A stretch of DNA of 6,957 nucleotides from Bacillota bacterium (GTDB lineage: Bacteria; Bacillota; Clostridia; DSM-8532), in NCBI GenBank assembly GCA_023426765.1, contig JAEZBW010000545.1, forward strand, positions 1 to 6,957. The letters are read 5' to 3'. How positions within the stretch are numbered: the first letter of the stretch is position 1; every line of letters starts with the position of its first letter. Positions 1 through 5,927 of the stretch are shown here, piece after piece. Under the pieces are notes generated by a model. It worked only from the letters and a program-made list of their open reading frames with translations. It had not been told where the DNA came from and made no database searches. The position numbers and the translations under genes are program-made.

Positions 1-1
1 A

Positions 2-754
2 AACAAGTTCGCTCACCATCTCTTTGATTTACTTTTCTTAAGAAATATTAAGACGAACTACAGTTTTATTTTAACAAAGAGTAATTTAGCAAGAGATTAT
101 CTTAAACAGAAAGGTTTCATTCATATTAAAACTGTTGGTGTTGGTCTTGATACTGATAAATTTAAAAATACAATTCAATGGGAAAAGAGTACTTTTTCGA
201 AACTCCAAAACAAACTGGGTAGTTCACCAACGTTATTATACATCGGTAAAATTGAAGAACGCAGAAATATAGAGTTTATTCTAAAGATTCTATATGAGCT
301 GAAAAAAAGAATCAAATTTAACTTTTTACTAATAGGAGATGGAGAAGAAAAATATGTAAAGAAATGTTTAGATTTGATCAACCAGTACGATTTAAAGGAT
401 ACTATTACATATTTTAGCAAGATAGAACAAAACGAAATTAGATATGCGTATGAGACATCTCGTTTGTTTATTTTTCCATCAAATTATGAGATTTTCGGGA
501 TGGTTTTGTTGGAAAGTTTGTATTTCGATTGTCCGGTATTATCATCATATAACGGCGGAGCGTCTGTTTTGTTAACTAACCAATATCAGAATATGATAAT
601 TCACAACTTTAGCGTAAATGAGTGGGTTGAAAGGATATTTCAGCTATTGTCTAACAAAGATTATGCGAATATAAAAGATTATATTAATCGTAATTTCACT
701 TGGGATTCTTTAGCAAGTACATTTATAGATATTTACTCAGAAATTATAGAATAA
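2..754 (+). CDS. GT4-type glycosyltransferase, C-terminal part (5' end outside window)
   Basis: The frame is open from the first complete codon at position 2 to TAA at 752-754, giving 250 residues of a protein that begins upstream; GT4 enzymes are usually about 360-400 residues, so roughly the N-terminal third is missing. What is seen is the linker (GVGLDTDKF) and the nucleotide-sugar-binding Rossmann domain: a first strand with LLYIGKIEERRN near residues 78-89, a second strand FLLIGDGEE, and the EX7E donor-binding motif with E163 and E171 in EIFGMVLLE, followed by a Gly-Gly loop (YNGG). In the GT-B fold these glutamates contact the donor sugar nucleotide. The product probably adds a sugar to a lipid-linked glycan at the inner face of the membrane; donor and acceptor cannot be read from the sequence. 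A 20-base gap separates it from the polymerase gene, so the two are probably co-transcribed. Confidence 0.9.
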   Translation, partial: NKFAHHLFDLLFLRNIKTNYSFILTKSNLARDYLKQKGFIHIKTVGVGLDTDKFKNTIQWEKSTFSKLQNKLGSSPTLLYIGKIEERRNIEFILKILYELKKRIKFNFLLIGDGEEKYVKKCLDLINQYDLKDTITYFSKIEQNEIRYAYETSRLFIFPSNYEIFGMVLLESLYFDCPVLSSYNGGASVLLTNQYQNMIIHNFSVNEWVERIFQLLSNKDYANIKDYINRNFTWDSLASTFIDIYSEIIE

Positions 755-774
755 TTCTTTGAAGGATTTATTAA

Positions 775-2217
775 ATGAGCAATAAATACATTACCTATGC
801 CATCTCAATAATTCTATTAGGCTTGTTCATATTATTAGGTGCATTAACCAATATTATGATAAGTATAGTCTTAGTTTCTATGTTTGTTTTTTCATTCTGT
901 ATGATCCGTTTCAAAGTCAATATTGACACGTTAATTCTTGTCGCTATTTTCTTCGCTCCCTGTGCAGAGGTTTTTAAATTAATTACAGGTTTCGCCGACT
1001 TTAAGATATTACAAATACTATGGTCTATTATATTATGTTTTCTGGTTATTGGAAAAATAATGCAAAAAGAATATAGCATACCGAATATCGGAAAAGACAA
1101 TATCATTTATCTTCTATATATTATTGTAATTATCTCATCAGCTGTTTTTTCGTCAAATTATATTGTGTCAATAAAAGAATTAATCCAATATATATATTTA
1201 TTCATAATAATGTACGTTATTATATTAAAGTCACAAAATAAGCTATTCATTGATGGTGTCGTAAAAACAATCATCATTTCTAATATTTTTTTTATAGGAG
1301 TTTGCCTTATAAGTTTCTTATTAGGCAAGGCAATCATTCCAACCATTACTCTATTGTTGAATGGAAAAGTATATGTTAACTTTGACCTATTCAAGGTTCA
1401 GGATCTCACCAGCGGAGTCGGCAGCTTAAACCGAATTGGCGGCATTTTTGGATTGGGACCTATTGGCATTGCTAATATAGTTTTGATTCAGTCATTTTTC
1501 ATAAATTATAAAATTAGAAATTCATTTACGTTTAGAGAAAGAATACTCTATTTACTGCTATTTTCGGGCAATGTTATTATTATTGTTTTAACTTATTCAA
1601 GAGCAGGGCTTATTATTTTTATTATCTTACATGGAATCACTTTATTTGGGAAAAACATAAAAAACAATATCTTATATATTATTCTGGGATTATGCATATT
1701 AGCTATTTTTTTGATTAGTTTTCCAAATGTTACAGAAAGATTATTAGAGACCTTTAATCTCGAAGAAGCTTCTACAAAATATCATTTAGTATTTTGGATT
1801 GCAGCCATAAAACTTGGATTTAATCGCATACTTACGGGAATAGGCTTGGGAATGTCAAAATATAGTCTTGCCAATTTCGCAGAGTATTTTAGAAGTTTTG
1901 GTATATATAAGGTGAACTCAGTAGATATGCATAATATTTTACTTCAGGTCTGGGCTGAACAGGGAATATTTGGTCTGCTTATTTCAGTTGTTATGTTGTT
2001 CTCCCCAATAATCTCATATGTAAAATTTTCTATAACTAAAAAAACAAAAGAAAAGACTATCTATTATTTTATAATTATGGCATATGTCGCAACTTTTCTT
2101 TATAACCTGACAAATAATAACTTCTATATAGAAAGCTTTTGGATAATGCTTGCACTTGTTTATGCGGGGAAACATAATTCATTTCAATTAAGTAATACTG
2201 AGCAGGAGACTAGATAA
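775..2217 (+). CDS. O-antigen ligase/polymerase-like (Wzy-type) membrane protein
   Basis: This 480-residue protein is strongly hydrophobic, with about ten or more predicted membrane segments and a large polar loop near residues 316-390, the architecture of the Wzy_C/WaaL (PF04932-like) family. Family-type signatures are TYSRAGLI at 273-280 (R276), the loop segment FNRILTGIGLGMSKY at 349-363, and DMHN at 384-387 followed by WAEQGIFG at 393-400; the Arg and His of such motifs are thought to handle the polyprenyl-pyrophosphate-linked glycan. It most likely polymerises repeat units outside the membrane, although ligases of the same superfamily look alike and cannot be excluded. GAAGGA at 761-766, 8 bases before the ATG, supports the start. 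The gene is very AT-rich (spot counts of 20-27% GC in two 60-base rows). It sits between two glycosyltransferase genes, as polymerase genes commonly do. No precise symbol is given because Wzy proteins are too divergent. Confidence 0.88.
   Translation: MSNKYITYAISIILLGLFILLGALTNIMISIVLVSMFVFSFCMIRFKVNIDTLILVAIFFAPCAEVFKLITGFADFKILQILWSIILCFLVIGKIMQKEYSIPNIGKDNIIYLLYIIVIISSAVFSSNYIVSIKELIQYIYLFIIMYVIILKSQNKLFIDGVVKTIIISNIFFIGVCLISFLLGKAIIPTITLLLNGKVYVNFDLFKVQDLTSGVGSLNRIGGIFGLGPIGIANIVLIQSFFINYKIRNSFTFRERILYLLLFSGNVIIIVLTYSRAGLIIFIILHGITLFGKNIKNNILYIILGLCILAIFLISFPNVTERLLETFNLEEASTKYHLVFWIAAIKLGFNRILTGIGLGMSKYSLANFAEYFRSFGIYKVNSVDMHNILLQVWAEQGIFGLLISVVMLFSPIISYVKFSITKKTKEKTIYYFIIMAYVATFLYNLTNNNFYIESFWIMLALVYAGKHNSFQLSNTEQETR
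2204..2208 (+). promoter_or_regulatory. Ribosome binding site inside the end of the polymerase gene
   Basis: AGGAG lies within the last codons of the polymerase gene, 9 bases before the ATG at 2218, and the upstream stop TAA directly abuts that ATG. This supports the chosen start and suggests that translation of the glycosyltransferase is coupled to the polymerase. Confidence 0.75.
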
Positions 2218-3426
2218 ATGAAGATACTTTTTGTTAATAAATTTCTATATCTTAATGGTGGTAGCGAGACATACCTATTTGGGTTAAGTGACTACTTGAA
2301 AAACATGGGGCATGATGTTGAATTCTTTGGAATGCAACATCCTAAGAATATTGTCAATAATAGCGTAAACTTAAATGTACGTAATATGGAATTTAAGGGA
2401 AATCTAATCAGTAAGTTCTCTTATCCATTTAAAATTATCTATTCAATAGAAGCAGCTAATAAAATAAGCAAGGTAATAAAACACTTTAAGCCAGACATTG
2501 TCCACGTTAATAATTATAACTTCCAACTAACACCGTCAATTCTATATAAAGTTAGAAAATTAGGTATACCTGTTATTCAGACATTACATGATTTTCAGAT
2601 AGTATGCCCAAACCATATGATGTATTTGGAGCATAAAAATATTATTTGTGAAGAATGCATTAATCGAAGGTATCGCAATTGTGTAAAAAATAATTGTATT
2701 CATAACTCTAAGGTTAAAAGTGTACTAGCTGCTTTTGAAGGTTGGTTTTATCATAAGTTAAAGACCTACGATAAGTACATTGATCTATTAATTTCACCTA
2801 GTATTTTTTTAAAAAAGAAAATTGTAGAATTCGGTGAGCATGATAGTAGGATAAAAGTACTGCATAATTTTATCAATCCATCAGCAGACGTTTACTATGA
2901 GAATAAAAAGAATTATGTATTATATTTTGGAAGACTATCAATACAAAAGGGAATAAGAACTTTAATAAAAGCGTGTAAGAATCTTCCTGAGCTTAAATTT
3001 ATTTTTGCAGGAGGAGGCGAACTGGAAAGTGAACTGGAAGGTATAGAAAATATCGAATTTGTGGGCTTTAAAAGTGGGGAAGACCTAAAAACTTTGGTTA
3101 GTAAAGCGTTATTCTCAATTTATCCCTCGGAATGGTATGAAAACTGTCCAATGTCAGTTTTGGAATCACAAATGTATGGAACACCTGTTATTGGAGCTGA
3201 TATTGGGGGAATTCCCGAGTTGATTGATGATAAAGTAGATGGTTTATTATTTAAGCCAGGAAATTCGGATGATCTGGCTGAAAAAATAAAGTATCTATAC
3301 AATGATATAAATGTATTACATGAATACTCAATACGATGCATAGAGAAAGTAAAAAAATTTTCAATTGACAATTACTATAAAGAACTGATGAATATATACA
3401 GTATGGCAATTTCTAAACACAAATAA
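2218..3426 (+). CDS. GT4-type glycosyltransferase with five-cysteine insert
   Basis: This complete 402-residue GT-B enzyme has an N-terminal acceptor domain opening with a hydrophobic strand and a glycine loop (LNGGSE, residues 12-17), then IVHVNNYNF and QTLHDFQIVCPN near 94-132. The C-terminal donor domain shows YVLYFGRLSIQKG (233-245), FIFAGGGELE (261-270) and the EX7E motif E308/E316, followed by GTPVIGADIGGIPELI. Between the domains is a cysteine-rich patch, C130-x13-C144-x2-C147-x7-C155-x4-C160, which I recall in a recognisable subgroup of GT4 enzymes of polysaccharide loci and which could bind metal. The enzyme should transfer one sugar to the lipid-linked repeat unit at the cytoplasmic membrane; the sugar is unknown. 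There is no gap to the polymerase stop, so the two genes are surely one transcript. The gene is AT-rich like its upstream neighbours. Confidence 0.92.
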   Translation: MKILFVNKFLYLNGGSETYLFGLSDYLKNMGHDVEFFGMQHPKNIVNNSVNLNVRNMEFKGNLISKFSYPFKIIYSIEAANKISKVIKHFKPDIVHVNNYNFQLTPSILYKVRKLGIPVIQTLHDFQIVCPNHMMYLEHKNIICEECINRRYRNCVKNNCIHNSKVKSVLAAFEGWFYHKLKTYDKYIDLLISPSIFLKKKIVEFGEHDSRIKVLHNFINPSADVYYENKKNYVLYFGRLSIQKGIRTLIKACKNLPELKFIFAGGGELESELEGIENIEFVGFKSGEDLKTLVSKALFSIYPSEWYENCPMSVLESQMYGTPVIGADIGGIPELIDDKVDGLLFKPGNSDDLAEKIKYLYNDINVLHEYSIRCIEKVKKFSIDNYYKELMNIYSMAISKHK

Positions 3427-3483
3427 AGCAATATAAAATAAGAAGATGAATATTTAAAAGAAAAATATGAAAGAAGGGTTTGT
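3427..3483 (+). other. 57-base purine/A-rich gap before the dehydrogenase gene
   Basis: The stretch is almost entirely A and G with scattered T, holds no hairpin plus T-run, and ends in the ribosome binding site AAGAAGGG (3471-3478), 5 bases before the ATG at 3484. There is no sign that transcription stops here, so read-through from the glycosyltransferase gene is likely. A TATAAA at 3432-3437 has no good -35 partner. Confidence 0.5.
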
Positions 3484-4800
3484 ATGATAAAAGTAGCAAT
3501 ATTTGGTACAGGCTATGTAGGTCTTGTGACAGGAGTTTGTATTTCTGATTTTGGACTTCATGTAGTTTGCATTGATATTGATGAGGAGAAAATAAAAAGA
3601 CTACAACAGGGGAAAGTACCCATTTACGAACCCGGACTAGATGTTTTTCTGGAAAGAAATATCAGAGCTGAAAGGATCTCTTTTTCTATTGATGCAAAAC
3701 GTTCGATTGAAGATGCAGATGTCATTTTTATAGCTGTTGGTACTCCGCCTGCTGAAAATGGTGAAGCGGATATGCAGTATGTATACAAAGTAGCGCATGA
3801 TATTGGCATGTACATAGATGGATATAAAGTTATTGTTAATAAGTCAACAGTACCAATTGGAACAGGGCAAAAAGTAAAAGAGATTATTTCCAATGAACTT
3901 AAAGAGCGCAGTGAAAGCTTTAGCTTTGATGTAGTATCTAATCCAGAGTTCTTGCGTGAGGGTAAAGCATTACAGGACTTTACCCATCCGGATCGAATTG
4001 TTCTTGGAGTAGAATCAGAACAAGCTGCTGAAATAATGAAAAAAGTATATAGGCCTTTGTTTTTAAACGAGACGCCCTTTATAATAACTAACGTAGAGAC
4101 AGCCGAAATGATAAAATATGCTTCGAATTCATTTCTGGCAACAAAGATAGCATTTATAAATGAAATCGCAAATCTATGTGAAGTAGTAGGAGCAAATATT
4201 CAACAAGTGGCAAAAGCAATGGGACGGGATGGGCGTATCAGTCCTAAATTTCTGCATGCCGGTCCGGGATTTGGCGGAAGTTGTTTTCCGAAAGACATTC
4301 GGGCATTAGCTCAAATCGGGGAAAAACACGGAGTTGATATGTCTGTTATCAAAACCGTAATGGCTTCAAATGAGTACCAGAAAAAACGGGTAGTTGATAA
4401 ATTAAAGGCTGCATTAGGAGAAATAAAGGGAAAGCAAATTGGAATTCTGGGGCTTTCATTTAAACCCGAAACGGATGATATTCGGGAAGCACCTGCGATA
4501 ACTGTAATTAAAGCATTAATCAATGAGGGTGCAATCGTCAGGGCATATGACCCGCAGGCTATAAATGAAGTAAATAAGCAGGATTTCTCAAAAGCAATTA
4601 CGTTATGTAAGCATGCATATGATACAGCAGAAGGAACAGATGCGATTGTTATTATGACAGAGTGGCATGAATTCAGAAATATGGATTTGACTCTATTAAA
4701 GAAAATTATGCGACATCCCGTTTTTTATGATACCAGAAATATCTATGTTCGAAAGGATATAGAGGATATGGGTTTCACTTATATAGGAACAGGTATGTAA
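3484..4800 (+). CDS. ugd: UDP-glucose 6-dehydrogenase
   Basis: This cytoplasmic enzyme oxidises UDP-glucose to UDP-glucuronate in two NAD+-dependent steps, giving the acidic sugar donor. At 438 residues it matches the usual bacterial length of about 420-450. Seen in order are the NAD-binding GTGYVG (8-13) with acidic strand end DIDEEK (31-36), VGTPP (85-89), KSTVPIGTG (120-128, T122), NPEFLREG (153-160, E155 and E159), the central-helix lysine K211 in AEMIKYASNSFLATK, GPGFGGSCFPKD (260-271) with nucleophile C267 and D271, and the C-terminal UDP-binding domain with GLSFKPETDDIREAP (323-337). All residues expected for catalysis are present, so it should be active. The same family includes UDP-mannuronate and related dehydrogenases, but the motif spellings fit UDP-glucose best (tuaD in Bacillus nomenclature). 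The start is supported by AAGAAGGG at 3471-3478. It probably feeds the glycosyltransferases of this locus. Confidence 0.95.
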   Translation: MIKVAIFGTGYVGLVTGVCISDFGLHVVCIDIDEEKIKRLQQGKVPIYEPGLDVFLERNIRAERISFSIDAKRSIEDADVIFIAVGTPPAENGEADMQYVYKVAHDIGMYIDGYKVIVNKSTVPIGTGQKVKEIISNELKERSESFSFDVVSNPEFLREGKALQDFTHPDRIVLGVESEQAAEIMKKVYRPLFLNETPFIITNVETAEMIKYASNSFLATKIAFINEIANLCEVVGANIQQVAKAMGRDGRISPKFLHAGPGFGGSCFPKDIRALAQIGEKHGVDMSVIKTVMASNEYQKKRVVDKLKAALGEIKGKQIGILGLSFKPETDDIREAPAITVIKALINEGAIVRAYDPQAINEVNKQDFSKAITLCKHAYDTAEGTDAIVIMTEWHEFRNMDLTLLKKIMRHPVFYDTRNIYVRKDIEDMGFTYIGTGM

Positions 4801-4919
4801 CACATTATAGGCAAGACCAGTGAACAAGTTAAGATTATTGCATGAAAAAGTTGTCACATCATCTGCCAGAGTATTTGTAATATATAAAAACTTAAGCAAA
4901 TAAAGAAAGGTAAATCATT
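4801..4919 (+). other. 119-base non-coding gap with possible internal promoter
   Basis: This is the longest gene-free stretch in the window. TTGTCA (4851-4856), 19 bases of spacer and TGTAAT (4876-4881) resemble a weak sigma-A promoter, though the spacer is longer than the usual 17. I see no convincing terminator hairpin. The 3' end carries AGAAAGG (4904-4910), 9 bases before the ATG at 4920, with an in-frame TAA at 4911-4913 that excludes an upstream start. The gap may mark the start of a second transcription unit or the seam of a cassette exchange. Confidence 0.3.
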
Positions 4920-5924
4920 ATGGCAAAAAGATCTTTATATGGCTCAATCATCATTACATACCGCTGCAATGCACGCTGTAACATGTGTGATTGCTTTAAA
5001 GACCCCAGCAAGCCCAGTGAGGAATTAACTCTGGATATAATACGAAAGCTGCCGGAAATGGCCTTTACCAATGTCACTGGAGGGGAACCGTTTATTAGGC
5101 AGGATATTGCTGATATTGTCAGGGAATTGTATAAAAAAACTGACAGGATTGTTGTTTCCACAAATGGCTATTTCACGGATAGAATTTTAGCCTTATGTGA
5201 GGAATTCCCGCAAATCGGTATCCGAATCAGTATTGAAGGTCTGCAGGAAGCCAATGATAAAATACGCGGCATCCCCGATGGTTTTAACAGAGGATATAAT
5301 ACATTAAAGACACTGGTTGAAAAAGGCCATAAGGACGTTGGATTTGGATGTACTGTTCAGGAAATGAATGCTGATGATCTTATTCCGTTATACGAATTAT
5401 CCAATGAGCTAAACATGGAATTTGCAACAGCAACCTTACATAATTCGTTTTATTTCAGGAAGACAAATAATGTTATTAATGACAAACTGAAGGTTGCAAA
5501 AGCTTTTGAAAAACTGATTAATAAACTTCTGACCTCAAAGTCCCCCAAAAAGTGGTTCAGAGCCTATTTCAACCATGGCCTGATAAACTACATTTATGGA
5601 AACAGAAGGCTCTTGCCATGTGATATGGGCACTAACGGATTTTTTGTGGATCCCTTTGGCCATGTCATGCCATGCAATGGCAGTGAAGAAAGAATGTCGA
5701 TGGGAAACCTGCACGAACAGAGTTGGGAGGAAATATGGAACTCGGAACGTGCAGCAGAAGTCAGAAATATGGTTAAAAACTGCAGTAAAAATTGCTGGAT
5801 GATTGGAAGTGCCGCTCCGGCAATGAAGCAACGCATCTGGGTGCCGGTCTTGTGGGTTGCTAAACATAAGCTTAAAGGGAAGTATACTCTAAGCGAAAAT
5901 AAATTTATTGATATTAAGGAATAA
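4920..5924 (+). CDS. Radical SAM protein with reduced SPASM/Twitch-like domain
   Basis: This 334-residue protein has the radical SAM cluster motif CX3CX2C at C16, C20 and C23 (CNARCNMC), the SAM-binding TGGEP at 53-57, and VVSTNGYF and RISIEGLQE strands as in the partial TIM barrel of MoaA/PqqE-like enzymes. The C-terminal part holds C234, C252 (in GHVMPC), C288 and C292, with MGNLHEQSWEEIWNS between them, the usual SPASM signature. Four such cysteines fit one auxiliary iron-sulphur cluster (Twitch-like) rather than the seven of a full SPASM domain. It should cleave SAM reductively to a 5'-deoxyadenosyl radical and modify some substrate; the substrate is not known. No precursor-peptide gene is visible beside it, and the neighbours make sugars, so a carbohydrate or lipid-linked glycan substrate is plausible but inferred. 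The last 30 residues are basic and partly hydrophobic (RIWVPVLWVAKHKLKGK), perhaps a membrane contact. Confidence 0.9.
   Translation: MAKRSLYGSIIITYRCNARCNMCDCFKDPSKPSEELTLDIIRKLPEMAFTNVTGGEPFIRQDIADIVRELYKKTDRIVVSTNGYFTDRILALCEEFPQIGIRISIEGLQEANDKIRGIPDGFNRGYNTLKTLVEKGHKDVGFGCTVQEMNADDLIPLYELSNELNMEFATATLHNSFYFRKTNNVINDKLKVAKAFEKLINKLLTSKSPKKWFRAYFNHGLINYIYGNRRLLPCDMGTNGFFVDPFGHVMPCNGSEERMSMGNLHEQSWEEIWNSERAAEVRNMVKNCSKNCWMIGSAAPAMKQRIWVPVLWVAKHKLKGKYTLSENKFIDIKE
5916..5920 (+). promoter_or_regulatory. Ribosome binding site inside the end of the radical SAM gene
   Basis: AAGGA overlaps the final codons of the radical SAM gene and lies 7 bases before the ATG at 5928, fixing the start of the last glycosyltransferase and tying its expression to the radical SAM gene. 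Confidence 0.7.
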
Positions 5925-5927
5925 TAA

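Noticed and set aside
795..1106. Minus-strand open frame of 103 codons within the polymerase gene.
   Set aside because: It is antisense to a clear membrane-protein gene, and its low-complexity Ile/Asn/Lys composition reflects AT-rich DNA.
3365..3393. Perfect TTGACA at 3365-3370, near the end of the second glycosyltransferase gene, as a promoter for the dehydrogenase gene.
   Set aside because: The hexamer 17 bases downstream (ATGAAT, 3388-3393) matches the -10 consensus at only three positions, and the sequence is explained by coding.
4828..4896. GTTAAG (4828-4833) and CTTAAG (4891-4896) as a stem for a terminator or riboswitch.
   Set aside because: The match is short, the arms are about 57 bases apart, and no T-run follows; nothing supports a stable structure.
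5925..5927. Frameshift or gene fusion between the radical SAM gene and the last glycosyltransferase.
   Set aside because: The radical SAM frame ends in a clean TAA at 5922-5924, and the next gene has its own ribosome binding site and ATG with a normal GT4 N-terminus.
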